The position numbers and the translations under genes are program-made. 64,000 nt of DNA from Paenibacillus sp. J2TS4 (GTDB lineage Bacteria; Bacillota; Bacilli; Paenibacillales; NBRC-103111), in assembly GCF_018403245.1 (NCBI RefSeq), contig NZ_BOSH01000009.1, positions 62,001-126,000 on the forward strand. The letters run 5' to 3'. Positions within the stretch are counted from its first letter, which is position 1; each line of letters opens with the position of its first letter. Below the pieces are notes generated by a model. That model made no database searches, was not told the DNA's origin, and saw nothing but the letters and a program-made list of their open reading frames with translations. This document shows, in pieces, positions 17,986-26,674 of the stretch.

Positions 17986-18239
17986 AAGAACCTGAAAAAA
18001 TGCAGGTCTTTGGTGAGGTTTTTACTCAAATCAGCTAATGACATGCAAATGTGCAGGTGGATTTAGCTATATCGCCTGTTTTTCTCTTTTGATGGGGAAT
18101 GACATGCACTTTTGCATGTCTTCTTCGATATTTAGCGGATTTTCGCAAACGGACATGCAGTTTTGCATGTCTTTGTGCATTTCAAATAGCTGCTTCCATC
18201 ACAGAGGCCAAAAATCGAGTCATTTTAGTTTGCTGCATG
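17986..18239 (+). repeat. Intergenic palindrome array, TGCA type, copy A
   Basis: Four palindromic cores centred at 17998.5, 18049.5, 18110.5 and 18161.5 (spacing 51, 61, 51 bp). The two best are GACATGCACTTTTGCATGTC (18101-18120) and GACATGCAGTTTTGCATGTC (18152-18171). The whole stretch aligns with 30665-30911 in the same orientation at roughly 80% identity by eye. It lies 56 bp after the response regulator gene. No open frame, transposase or target duplication was seen. The rest of 17931-18369 holds nothing else I recognise. Confidence 0.85.
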
Positions 18240-18369
18240 TTTCACCGGACTTTTAAACTGGAAATCACTATGTACAATCTGACACTTCCCAGAAACAGGA
18301 ACAAAAACAATCCACACATCGTCTAAATAGGTATAAGTTTAATATTTTATTTATACGAGGAGGGTTCAA

Positions 18370-19443
18370 ATGAAGAAATTTATTATCGGCTTCCTATGTG
18401 GTGCAGCTCTCGCCATGTCAACGGCAGTGGCCGCCTCCGATTCGATTCAGGCTTATCTGTTTCCTAGTCTAGTTCAGATTCACAGCGAAGAGATGACCAG
18501 AACGATCGATGGTACTGACGCAGAACCAATCATCAATTACAACAACCAGGCCTATATTCCTTTGCGTGCGTTTGCCGAAGCCATGGGAGCAAAGGTCACC
18601 TACGAAGCGGCTTCTCCTGCGAACCAGTACGTGCATCAAATCGGCATATTCGACGAGTCGGAAGAATACGGCGAAGAATTGCGCGATCCGGAAGGCTACA
18701 TATCCATCGAGCAACTGGATAGGGGCAAAATCTCCAACGGCTCCGCCATCATTTCATCGGGTACGTTCAAGGTGAATAAAGAGCTGAACGACAAACAAAT
18801 CGAGATCGTGCTGTTGGATAGAAGCGGACTACAAAGGGGGAGCTCAGAATATGTGTATATCGTCGATTCAGACATTCGTCCGCCTCAGGCCGAAGAGACC
18901 CGTTCTTTCCTGACCAGTATTATCTTCGACGACAAACTCGATATCGGTTCGTACCAGATCAAGGTACGTGATCGGATGCAGTTGTTCCGCTATGAAGAAG
19001 CGCCGATGTTCCTGGAAGGCGGGATCGTTGCGGCCCTGTATCCTCCCAATTCATTAGACGACGGGCATATCAAGGCGGATCAAATAGCTCCTTTCAAAGT
19101 CATCTTCGATAATAATAGCGAGTATAATATCATCCTGAACAAATTTAAGTGGCAATTTAACGTCTACAAGCTGGATGAGCAAGAGCAGCCGGCGGACCTC
19201 GTTTATAGTGAAGCCTTGCCTTCCGTCGAAGGAGCTATGCCGAGTTTATCCGGATATAGATTGATTATTCCCTGGAATCCTGTGGACGAGGATGGAGCCC
19301 CCTTGGAATCCGGGCGCTACAGGGTGTCGCTGGAGATGCCCCGTGATGTAAGTTATTCGTTACAAGGAAGCCATGAGCTCATTACGGAAGACCGATTAAT
19401 GAATACCCGTACCCCCTCCGCCTTTCACGTTGAAATAGAATAG
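18370..19443 (+). CDS. Secreted protein with copper-amine-oxidase-N-like stalk domain
   Basis: 357 residues. A signal peptide covers residues 1-22, with likely cleavage after AVAA. Residues about 30-75 (PIINYNNQAYIPLRAFAEAMGAKVTYE) are the copper amine oxidase N-terminal-like (stalk) repeat common in Paenibacillus exported proteins. The rest appears beta-rich and has no catalytic motif I recognise. Ribosome binding site GAGGAGG. It is transcribed alone and is followed by a long hairpin. Confidence 0.85.
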   Translation: MKKFIIGFLCGAALAMSTAVAASDSIQAYLFPSLVQIHSEEMTRTIDGTDAEPIINYNNQAYIPLRAFAEAMGAKVTYEAASPANQYVHQIGIFDESEEYGEELRDPEGYISIEQLDRGKISNGSAIISSGTFKVNKELNDKQIEIVLLDRSGLQRGSSEYVYIVDSDIRPPQAEETRSFLTSIIFDDKLDIGSYQIKVRDRMQLFRYEEAPMFLEGGIVAALYPPNSLDDGHIKADQIAPFKVIFDNNSEYNIILNKFKWQFNVYKLDEQEQPADLVYSEALPSVEGAMPSLSGYRLIIPWNPVDEDGAPLESGRYRVSLEMPRDVSYSLQGSHELITEDRLMNTRTPSAFHVEIE

Positions 19444-19479
19444 CCCCGATTTGTCCTTAAACAGACTGCTGCAGAAAAC

Positions 19480-19574
19480 AAAAACCAACCGTCCCTTGAA
19501 CTGCACCTCCAATGTTAGATGCTGTCCAACAATTGGGGTCACTTCACCTTGATGAGCGCTGCGGTTGGTTTTTT
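19480..19574. terminator. Long imperfect hairpin between convergent genes
   Basis: AAAAACCAACCG (19480-19491) pairs with CGGTTGGTTTTTT (19562-19574), and the inner arms continue imperfectly around CCTCCAATGTTAGA and TCCAACAATTGGGG. The structure spans about 95 bp, ends in A or T runs on both sides and sits between convergent genes, so it can terminate in both directions. Its length is more like a small mobile hairpin element than an ordinary terminator. No flanking duplication is evident. Confidence 0.65.
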
Positions 19575-19641
19575 CGCACAAATCGGGCAACCCCCTTCTC
19601 TTTTATTAAAGGCAAGGACCGCCGAAATAGACTTATATTGT

Positions 19642-20472
19642 TTATTTAACCTCAGAAACTTTCTGAGCTATCATTTTCGTCATGGCGTGCTTATGGGGAA
19701 TGCCCGACGAGTTGCAATCAAACACAACCTCGGAGCTATCGGGAATAAGCCAGTCATGGTAATACCCGAGCAATTCGCCGGAATGCCATTTGAACGCATT
19801 AGGCTCCTTTTCAGGAGGGGGAGCAATAAAGGGCTTATTGACAAACACATTAAAAACATGAATCCCATTCGTATTGGTAAATTGTTTATAATTGCTGAAT
19901 ATTTCTTCCCGATAATCCGGCTTGATGTAATGCAGAACCCCGCTGGAGAAGAGGATATCAAATTTGGAGTCCAGGCGAAAATCCAAAATATCGGCTTTTA
20001 GTACTTTAATGGATACTCCTATCTTTTCGGCGAGCCTTTTCGTCTTATCCAGGCCGGCATCAGAAATATCGAGTGCTGTGACTTCATAGCCGTTGCGGGC
20101 GAAAAACACGGCATCCTTCCCTTCTCCGCAGCCAATGTCCAGCAATCTTAAATATCGGGTAGGCGGCAGAAGTTCCAGAACCCGGTAACACATTTGGGAC
20201 GGCTCCAATCCCCAATAATAGTCCGAAGTCTTATATTCCTCTTCGTAAATTGAAATTTTCTTATCCTGAAAAGCATACCCCAACAGCTTATCAATGCTGA
20301 CCCCCAGCACCTGGGACAGCGCCGGCAGCAGGGACAGGTCCGGCATCGTCTGGGCATTCTCCCACTTGGAAACCGCCTGATACGTCAGCCCAAGCTTCTG
20401 GGCAAGTCCCTCCTGGGTTAATCCTTTTTCTTTGCGATATATGCTTATATTTCGGGCAAGCTTATCTTTCAT
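19642..20472 (-). CDS. XRE helix-turn-helix / class I methyltransferase fusion
   Basis: 276 residues. Residues about 1-65 form a complete Cro/CI-type helix-turn-helix (RNISIYRKEKGLTQEGLAQK, then TYQAVSKWENAQTMPDLSLL). From about residue 100 there is a TehB-like SAM-dependent methyltransferase: motif I LLDIGCGEGKDAVFFARNGY, acidic residue in TALDIS, and DILFSSGVLHYI. ATG 20472 is chosen because GGAG lies ten bases upstream; GTG 20481 is too close to it. TehB-like enzymes detoxify chalcogens or small toxicants, so self-contained sensing and response is possible. Confidence 0.87.
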   Translation of the reverse strand: MKDKLARNISIYRKEKGLTQEGLAQKLGLTYQAVSKWENAQTMPDLSLLPALSQVLGVSIDKLLGYAFQDKKISIYEEEYKTSDYYWGLEPSQMCYRVLELLPPTRYLRLLDIGCGEGKDAVFFARNGYEVTALDISDAGLDKTKRLAEKIGVSIKVLKADILDFRLDSKFDILFSSGVLHYIKPDYREEIFSNYKQFTNTNGIHVFNVFVNKPFIAPPPEKEPNAFKWHSGELLGYYHDWLIPDSSEVVFDCNSSGIPHKHAMTKMIAQKVSEVK

Positions 20473-20550
20473 TCTTTTCACGCTCCTTCATCACTTCCAG
20501 TTTATTAAGGTTGTCGGGAGCGCACAATAACCTCTTATTTGATCTTGCGC

Positions 20551-20576
20551 AAAACTCAACCGGGAGTTGAGTTTTT
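20551..20576. terminator. Intrinsic terminator between the HIT gene and the HTH-methyltransferase gene
   Basis: AACTCAAC (20553-20560) pairs with GTTGAGTT (20566-20573) around a 5-base loop. It is flanked by T runs in both directions (six T on the plus strand, four on the minus strand). It follows the HIT-family gene and precedes the next gene on the same strand. Confidence 0.7.
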
Positions 20577-20629
20577 TGTGACGACGGGGCAATTTGTGCT
20601 GAATATACCTCTTGATTTTTAGTAGGCAG

Positions 20630-21028
20630 CTACTGCAATTTGGATAATAAGTCATCAAACCTCGTTCTCCATTCCTTATGAGTTGTCCATTGAATATCTT
20701 GCTGATCACCTTTGGATCTGGGAACAATATGAAAATGCAAATGAAACACATCCTGCTGTGCTTCAGCTCCGGAACTATTACCCACTTGAACATTGCTGAT
20801 TCCCAGCTTACGATTGTACAAGGAAACTACCTTCTTAACAACCGTCATCACTTTCATTAATTCATCTTCAGGAATATCAAATATATTTTCGTAATGCTTC
20901 TTAGGGATCACTAGGGTGTGATACTCACTGACGGGGTTAATATCAAGAAAGGCATATGCCCTCTGATCTTCATATACTTTCCATGATTTAGCTTCCCCTT
21001 GGACGATTTTACAAAATATGCAGTCCAT
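20630..21028 (-). CDS. HIT family nucleotide hydrolase
   Basis: 132 residues. The histidine-triad motif HLHFHIVPR is intact, and the N-terminal DCIFCKIVQGE is the usual zinc or start motif of the family (CxxC). Such proteins hydrolyse dinucleoside polyphosphates or nucleoside phosphoramidates. Its ribosome binding site is GGGGGAAGAGG. It appears to be transcribed alone and is followed by a terminator. Confidence 0.93.
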   Translation of the reverse strand: MDCIFCKIVQGEAKSWKVYEDQRAYAFLDINPVSEYHTLVIPKKHYENIFDIPEDELMKVMTVVKKVVSLYNRKLGISNVQVGNSSGAEAQQDVFHLHFHIVPRSKGDQQDIQWTTHKEWRTRFDDLLSKLQ

Positions 21029-21201
21029 TCCTCTTCCCCCTTTTTATCCGATAACTCTATCTTTTCCAAATATTTCATATAACTAAATTAAATGGTCCGT
21101 ACAAACCCTATAACAGCCATCGTCCGAAACCTCCAAAGGGGATATAAAATCTTGCTTTGATCAATGATATCTGCTCTTCCTCATAATCTCCCCTTCCATA
21201 A

Positions 21202-21924
21202 TCACTTCTTCCGGCAAATGATGTTGCCGTCTTCCTGAAATAGAATGTTAAAGCCGTTTCTGGTTAGTTCCTCTCTTAGAGCTTCCTTCTTCAAATGCCT
21301 TCTATTAGGTATCCACCATTCATTATGGATTTGAACGGCTTCATCGTATTGCTCCGGCGATGATATACGATCATATACCATTCCAGTATCTTGATCATAA
21401 TAAGTGTCACCATCATAGGAACGCTTGTCATTATACATGGCTGATGCGAGGATGTAATAACCCGAGTCCTTCAACCCTGTTTGGATTACAGTAAAAAGCT
21501 TAGATCGATCCTCATCCGTTACAATACTTTGTAAACAATAGTTATCCAATACAAGATCATATTCCTCTTGCAAGCTGGTCAGTTCCAACAAATCCTGCTT
21601 GCAGTAATTAATGGTTAAATTGCGATCGATCGCTATCTTCTTAGCCAGTTCAATAGCCGTCGGTGAAATATCAATAGCATCGACAACAAATCCTCTTGCA
21701 GCTAAAAAACATGCTCCCGCCCCCGTTCCACATCCATATTCAAACACCTTTGTCTCTGCGGGATTAACATTAATCAAATCTAAGGCTTTCTCCAGGAAAG
21801 GTCTCATCATAAAATGGTCAAAGTTATATTTCTCGGGATCATGGAATTGGTCCCAGGCCATTAGGTGGTTTCTCTTGATTTTCTGGTAAGTCGTTTCATG
21901 CTCTTCATAATAATATTTCTTCAT
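21202..21924 (-). CDS. Class I SAM-dependent methyltransferase
   Basis: 240 residues. Motif I reads VFEYGCGTGAGACFLAARGF, followed by VDAIDISPTAIELA and YDLVLDNYCLQSIV. The catalytic substrate is not predictable. The start at ATG 21924 has GGGGGA seven bases upstream, whereas ATG 21939 overlaps that site. It belongs to the same small-molecule methyltransferase group as the domain at 19.6 kb but has no helix-turn-helix. Confidence 0.87.
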   Translation of the reverse strand: MKKYYYEEHETTYQKIKRNHLMAWDQFHDPEKYNFDHFMMRPFLEKALDLINVNPAETKVFEYGCGTGAGACFLAARGFVVDAIDISPTAIELAKKIAIDRNLTINYCKQDLLELTSLQEEYDLVLDNYCLQSIVTDEDRSKLFTVIQTGLKDSGYYILASAMYNDKRSYDGDTYYDQDTGMVYDRISSPEQYDEAVQIHNEWWIPNRRHLKKEALREELTRNGFNILFQEDGNIICRKK

Positions 21925-22005
21925 TGGTGCATCCCCCAAATAGTCATTTTAGAGAAGCTTCCGATGCGCCAATGCGCTGTTGAAAGAAACTGCTGTTAGA
22001 CCCGG

Positions 22006-22986
22006 TTATAAATTTGAAATTATTTTTACATACATCCCGTTCTCGGCTTTCTCCTTGGCCTTTTCATTCATGCGTTTAACATCCTCAGATAATTTAGAGG
22101 CACTTATTAGTTTGTTTTCATAAAGAACAGATGGGTCAATAAGTCTCACTTTATTCCTGCGGTGCAAATCATATTCACTTTTAGCTTCCTTTACATTTAC
22201 ACCTCGATGAATTTGATTCAAAAGAGTTTTTACTTCTTGGTCTTCAGATAAACGCAACAAGTGCATTACTTCTTAATCCGTTCCGCGCAACGTATTAAGG
22301 TTAATAATATTTTTGTCCAATGCTAATTTTAAAGTCTTGGCCAAGAAATCATAGCCGTAAACATTCAGAGGATTCATAAAAAAATCAATAACCTCTTTAT
22401 AGTAAGTTTTGACAAACCATTCAGCCGTTTCTATATTTTTCAGGTACATTGTTCCATCTATTATTATTATATTGTCGATAAAATTAATAACTTCTTCTAA
22501 GGTAATGCTGCCATAATGATACATATCCCGCAAAGTATAGTCTACTCTATCCGCACATAACTCAGGAGCTGGTTGTTCGAGTAATTTCCATTTAGAATCG
22601 TTTAAGAGTATCTTTTTATAATCGTATCCATATCTTCTAAGGATAGAAGGGATTTCAGAGTCAGTAATCATAGAGCGATAAATTTTTTCGTGGTAATCTT
22701 CATCATTATTTTCAAGCACAAAATCAATAACATGTGAGAATGCTGTATGCGATACATCGTGAAGCAATCCTGCTATCTGTTCCTCTAAGGAGCCGCCGAA
22801 TTTTTTAATTAATAGCATTACACCTATGGAGTGTTCATATCTTGTAACACTCCACTTTTCATTAACTAAATAACTTGCCCCGCCTTGGTAAACACCTTTT
22901 AGTCTTTGTACCGGGTTGCTGGTAATTAATTCTTCAAGAAGCCCATCTATGCTATATTCCCCATAAATTGTATCTGTTACTATCAA
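22006..22986 (-). pseudogene. HD-domain phosphohydrolase interrupted by an in-frame stop codon
   Basis: The frame from TTG 22986 (ribosome binding site GGGGGGAG) runs 237 codons to a TAA at 22275-22273. It then continues in the same frame for 88 codons to the normal family C-terminus (HRRNKVRLIDPSVL and EKAENGMYVKI). The HD metal site is intact (RYEHSIG, LLHDVSHTAFSH, CADRVDY). The two parts join at LRGTD-stop-EVMHLL, exactly where homologous proteins have an acidic residue. This is a single nonsense change in an otherwise undamaged gene of about 326 residues. The first product lacks the last quarter. Confidence 0.85.
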
Positions 22987-23129
22987 GATACTCCCCCCTT
23001 GAATAACAAGTTCACTGGCTTCTGTTATCCATTCTATTAGCGTCCTTAAAAACCCTCTAAACAAAGGCTCTTACTCTTAAATAGGCTCTAATATATTTTA
23101 AATGAATTTCCGTAGCTAGTTCTTGTTCG

Positions 23130-23525
23130 ATGGATGGCTGGACTAACTGTAAAGCCTACATTAAAATTAGAGTTTGGATGGATAAATATGGTGTGGGGGC
23201 GGGATGGTTGAATAAATATGGACCAGAAAACGAAAAGGTCTATTTAAAATTTTGGAGGAAAGTCGAGGAAAAGTTGATTTATAAAATGGTCTTTGCCCTA
23301 TGCTTGGGACTATGCGGAGCATTATTTGCCTCTCTGATTGCAGCGCTAGTATTAATATCCCGAGGCATAGATCTCCAGTGGACACTATTACTTATCGGAA
23401 TTGGATTTATTATTCCAATCATACTGAGTCCGATTCAGTACAAAAGATTCAGCAAACGTTATCATGAACATATCCAATTTCATAAAAATAAAAACACTGA
23501 TGATTTCCTTAAAAAACTTAATTAA
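23130..23525 (+). CDS. Small two-helix membrane protein of unknown function
   Basis: At most 131 residues. Two membrane segments (about 54-77 and 83-104) are joined by a short charged turn and followed by a basic tail (YKRFSKRYHEHIQFHKNKN). The start is uncertain: ATG 23130, ATG 23178 and others lack a clear ribosome binding site. A possible repeat NKYG/DKYG lies in the N-terminus. No family is recognised. Confidence 0.5.
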   Translation: MDGWTNCKAYIKIRVWMDKYGVGAGWLNKYGPENEKVYLKFWRKVEEKLIYKMVFALCLGLCGALFASLIAALVLISRGIDLQWTLLLIGIGFIIPIILSPIQYKRFSKRYHEHIQFHKNKNTDDFLKKLN

Positions 23526-23552
23526 AAATAATTACGCATGGTTCCAAAATTA

Positions 23553-23583
23553 AGAGGAAAGTCTCCATTCCGGACTTTCCTCT
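23553..23583 (-). terminator. Terminator of the purC gene
   Basis: AGAGGAAAGTC (23553-23563) and GACTTTCCTCT (23573-23583) form a perfect 11-bp stem with a 9-base loop. On the minus strand TTAATTTT follows. It lies 37 bp after the purC stop and may also serve the convergent plus-strand gene. Confidence 0.75.
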
Positions 23584-23619
23584 CTCGCGTCTCGCGTTTT
23601 GGTCAAGTATATAGCTGTT

Positions 23620-24306
23620 TTAGCCTTCTAACATTAATCTGGTTAATTCTAACGGCTCTACATACTTGCCGTCTTTGTAAGCTCTCATATTTCCGCCGGA
23701 AATCTCGTCAATAAGCGCGATTTGACCGTCATCCCCGACTCGGCCAAACTCCAATTTGATATCATATAGCTCCATTCCTTTATGAGCCAGTTCGGTTTTG
23801 ACTACATTAGCAATGGACTGGGTTAGCTCCTTCAACACCTTGTATTCCGCTGTAGAGAGAATCCCGAGCATATCGAGCGCATCCTCGGAGATCGGCGGGT
23901 CCTGACGTTCGTCATCCTTAAGCGTGACTTCGACGAAAGCGTCCAAGGCTTGTCCCTCCTCGGCATATAGACCGTAGCGGCGAAGGAAGCTGCCTACCGC
24001 TCTGTACCGGCAAATGACCTCCAGTCCTTTGCCAAATACCGTAGCCGGCTTGACCGTCATGGTAGCTTCATCAATATTAGCTTCTACATAGTGTGTTGGA
24101 ATTTCTTTTTCCTGTAACCGTTCAAAGAAGTACTTGGTCAATCTAAGGCCCGCTTTGCCGGCCCCTTCCATAGTTAACCCAACCGTATTGGCCCCCGGAT
24201 CAAATACGCCATTCTCCCCGGTCACATCATCTTTAAATCTAAGCAAATAGTTCCCGTTATCCAAGGCATAGACATCTTTCGTTTTACCTGTGTAGATATG
24301 CTTCAT
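23620..24306 (-). CDS. purC: SAICAR synthase, stand-alone purC
   Basis: 228 residues; joins aspartate to CAIR in purine biosynthesis. The visible motifs are MKHIYTGKTKDVYAL (ATP loop), EVICRYRAVGSFLRRYG (the RxxAxGS signature), DDERQDPPISEDAL, and LYDIKLEFGRV ending in IDEISGGNMR. Start ATG 24306 has AAAGGAT upstream; the longer frame to 24372 is unsupported. It is remote from any other pur gene here. Residues 30-50 (DDVTGENGVFDPGANTVG) differ from the usual Bacillus operon enzyme, which suggests a second, divergent type. Confidence 0.92.
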   Translation of the reverse strand: MKHIYTGKTKDVYALDNGNYLLRFKDDVTGENGVFDPGANTVGLTMEGAGKAGLRLTKYFFERLQEKEIPTHYVEANIDEATMTVKPATVFGKGLEVICRYRAVGSFLRRYGLYAEEGQALDAFVEVTLKDDERQDPPISEDALDMLGILSTAEYKVLKELTQSIANVVKTELAHKGMELYDIKLEFGRVGDDGQIALIDEISGGNMRAYKDGKYVEPLELTRLMLEG

Positions 24307-24505
24307 GGTTACGATCCTTTCTGACAACAAATTTATACTTATAAATATATCATGATTTGCAGGCTGCTCCAATTTTCATTCATTTGGAGCCCCCATAAAA
24401 ATTTCTTATATCATGGACATAACCTTGGTTCATATCGCCATTGCCAAAGCGCTGGATAAAACATTGGATCAATTCTTACGGTTCGTGCCCGAGACTAGAC
24501 TAACT

Positions 24506-25234
24506 TTACTGCAGGGACAGAGCGTTTTCAATTCTCTCCAGCATGTATTTTGCGAAATCGACTAATTGTGATTGACTAAGCTCTAACTTATCGCAATGCC
24601 CGTTATATTGGGCCAGGCATTGATCCGCCACAATCGCGTATTCAGATGGCAAAGCCTTCAAGGCCCATTCGCCGCCCTCTCTCTTGGAGGCGATCATCCC
24701 CAGTTTCAGAAAAAGAAGAACCCTGCATAAGTTCAAAGCATAATATACCGGTTCGTTGACGATTTCCTTTAAAGCTTCATCCACATCAGATCTTATCGAC
24801 TGAAGAAAGTATCTCCTATCCACGGGCTTAAATACTTCACGGACTGGTTTACCGTAAAGGCAAATTCCTCGCTGATAGGTCACGCCAAAATGAGCGGCCA
24901 GGTCCGGATCTTCGGAATTGCCGCAAAAATAGTTTTCATCTGCTTTATATCTCCCTCTATGAAACGGTGAGTAATGAAATTCAAACGGGGTAGGGTAAAC
25001 CAAGCATCGGACAACAGACTCCAATACAATACTGAACTCAATCCCCTTGACCCCCAGTCTCTCCTCTTCTGCCATAAGCTGTTTTGCTATTCTTTTATAA
25101 GTCTCCTTGGACTGCTTGTCCTTAATGACCGCTAGCAAATCTATATCGCTATGGTCCGGATGATAACATCCCATGGCCATGGAACCGTGCAGATACAGGC
25201 CCACTAGGGAGTCTGATATCTCTCTCCTGATCAA
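24506..25234 (-). CDS. Aminoglycoside-adenylyltransferase-like nucleotidyltransferase
   Basis: About 242 residues. The N-terminal nucleotidyltransferase motif LYLHGSMAMGCYHPDHSDID has the GS and paired Asp residues, and a C-terminal helical domain resembles ANT(9)/ANT(3'')-type enzymes (DUF4111). It could adenylylate an aminoglycoside, but many such chromosomal genes have no proven resistance role. TTG 25234 is formally the start, but in-frame codons upstream (VDLDRIVQ) look coding, so the true start may be a non-ATG codon up to about 45 bp further upstream. Confidence 0.75.
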   Translation of the reverse strand: MIRREISDSLVGLYLHGSMAMGCYHPDHSDIDLLAVIKDKQSKETYKRIAKQLMAEEERLGVKGIEFSIVLESVVRCLVYPTPFEFHYSPFHRGRYKADENYFCGNSEDPDLAAHFGVTYQRGICLYGKPVREVFKPVDRRYFLQSIRSDVDEALKEIVNEPVYYALNLCRVLLFLKLGMIASKREGGEWALKALPSEYAIVADQCLAQYNGHCDKLELSQSQLVDFAKYMLERIENALSLQ

Positions 25235-25435
25235 CTGAACTATGCGGTCTAAATCGACGGGTAGCTTCAGAACAATCCCACCTTACGAGGATATCTTTGT
25301 AAACACAATCGGCGCGATATGGCGCCATTCCGGATTCAATCGGTAACTAATCGGTTCGACCGTAATCTGTGGGTGCCGATAACATCAGTGTATAAAACGA
25401 ACATTATCTATCCGTGGCATGAGGAGTATGAGTTG

Positions 25436-25765
25436 TTAATTCATAGAATTATGATGTTTTATCAATTGAAGGATTAGCTCATAATTATCTTCTTGTACTG
25501 TGTTTTGAGCGATGACATTTGCTTTTTTAGCACCGCAATTCATACATTCGTGTAGAAGCTGCATTCCTTTTTTTGAGTTGAAAATGACTCCGATGGGTCT
25601 CATCAAACCATGACAGGTTTGGTTCCGGTCCCCCGGTTGAATATCCACATGCATGGAATACAGGCAGTATGGACAGTGGTTCCTGTAGCTTCCGTTAGTC
25701 AAAGCATGTACATGTTTACAACAATGCTTGCAAACAAATGATTGATTTTGTGCTTCTCGACTCAA
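25436..25765 (-). CDS. RNHCP domain protein
   Basis: About 109 residues, zinc-ribbon-like. The signature reads FVCKHCCKHV, GSYRNHCPYCLYSMHVD, PGDRNQTCHGLMRPIG and ECMNCGAKKANVI, with four Cys pairs. The function of the family is unknown; a nucleic-acid or metal-binding role is assumed from the zinc ribbons. TTG 25765 is preferred (ribosome binding site GGAGGAGAAGG, and family members start near this point); ATG 25795 gives ten extra residues. Confidence 0.85.
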   Translation of the reverse strand: MSREAQNQSFVCKHCCKHVHALTNGSYRNHCPYCLYSMHVDIQPGDRNQTCHGLMRPIGVIFNSKKGMQLLHECMNCGAKKANVIAQNTVQEDNYELILQLIKHHNSMN

Positions 25766-26191
25766 GTCCTTCTCCTCCCAGATCTGAAAATACATAGATC
25801 TGTTTGGAATAAGGGTTCCGTTCCATTCTTCTCATCAAAGATGAGCCTCAGGCTTCCGCCAGACGAGTGACCGATTCACCGCAAATCTTTAGAACCTGCG
25901 ATTACTTCTGGTTCCAGCTTCATTGCAGCTTATTTCATCTGCAAATCCGGACCACGACTGAGTTTAGAAAAATTGTCTCAGCCACTGTAAGACAGGGTCT
26001 CCCCCACCTTCCACCAGTAGGTTTTTGTCTGGAGTCACTGACTTTGGCTTCGTCCCCTATAGTTCTTGGATCGAATTGACGACTACCATACGCAGCACAC
26101 CTTTCCCCTCATGCCACTCGAGAACATTATACCAATAAAAAAACGGACCGACGCACCAGAAGCTGTGAGTACCGATATTCAACTCTTTAAA
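25766..26191. other. Intergenic stretch without a recognised gene
   Basis: About 425 bp between the RNHCP gene and the damaged GNAT/HAD locus. Short open frames on both strands have no ribosome binding site and no familiar sequence. A short run of A at about 26138-26144 is the only low-complexity feature. Given the neighbouring deletion junction, this may be decayed coding DNA, but nothing is readable. Confidence 0.4.
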
Positions 26192-26337
26192 CTATTTCCT
26201 ATGGATCCATCTCATTCCCGGTTATCCATGGGACGCTCTTCAAAACCAAACTTCTTATAAAATTCGAATTTATCTTTAGCCGCAAAGAGCTGCACCATAA
26301 GGATTTCGTGCTCTTTGCATTTGAACAATAGTCGCTT
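26192..26337 (-). pseudogene. C-terminal remnant of a GNAT acetyltransferase
   Basis: Read on the minus strand from about 26337, the DNA encodes LFKCKEHEILMVQLFAAKDK followed by FEFYKKFGFEERPMDN, the typical last strand and helix of GNAT enzymes (QLFAAK, FYxKFGF). After GAT AAC the frame needs one extra base to continue as PGM and reach the TAG at 26194-26192, as in intact family members. Only this tail is left. It is joined directly, in another frame, to the front half of a HAD hydrolase gene. Confidence 0.7.
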
Positions 26338-26674
26338 TAATATGGGCGGCAAAGTGGGTAAAGAAGAGCAGTTCATTTGTCAGTTCGGCGTCCCCAAGTT
26401 CTTGTGCAACAATTCCATAGTAATTTCTCCAGAATTGCTCCTCTTCGTTCCAATTTGAAATCCAATGATGATTATCAAAAAAAGCTTGCTTATACTTATT
26501 AGCCTTAATAACCGCCATATCAATCTTCGATTGGGAAAAGCCTCTTCCCGTCATTAAATGGCTGATTCTTTCATCACTTTTAAAAAAAGTATCGAAAAGA
26601 ACACCGCCCGCATCCAAAAAAACGGCTTTCACTTCATTATCCAATTGTTCATAAATCCTCCTTTCAAATTTCAA
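26276..26674 (-). pseudogene. N-terminal half of a HAD-like hydrolase, fused by deletion to a GNAT tail
   Basis: The frame opens with a normal HAD motif I (AVFLDAGGVLFDT), followed by cap-domain helices, up to about FFTHFAAHIK. It then enters foreign sequence (QMQRARNPYGAALCG) that is the GNAT tail read out of frame, and stops. HAD motifs II-IV are missing, so no activity is expected. The start is unclear: a perfect AAAGGAGG precedes an ATG in the wrong frame, while in-frame TTG and GTG codons follow. The junction is near 26337. Confidence 0.75.

Noticed and set aside
17986..18239. CRISPR array
   Set aside because: Regular spacing with repeated words suggested it, but the cores are degenerate, only four per element, the spacers are conserved between copies and there are no cas genes.
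23086..23177. Longer N-terminus for the small membrane protein at 23.1 kb
   Set aside because: Codons before ATG 23178 do not look coding and no ribosome binding site supports any of the starts, so the start was left open.
24307..24505. Purine riboswitch or PurR site before purC
   Set aside because: I looked for conserved purine-riboswitch core elements and PurBox-like words and found none.
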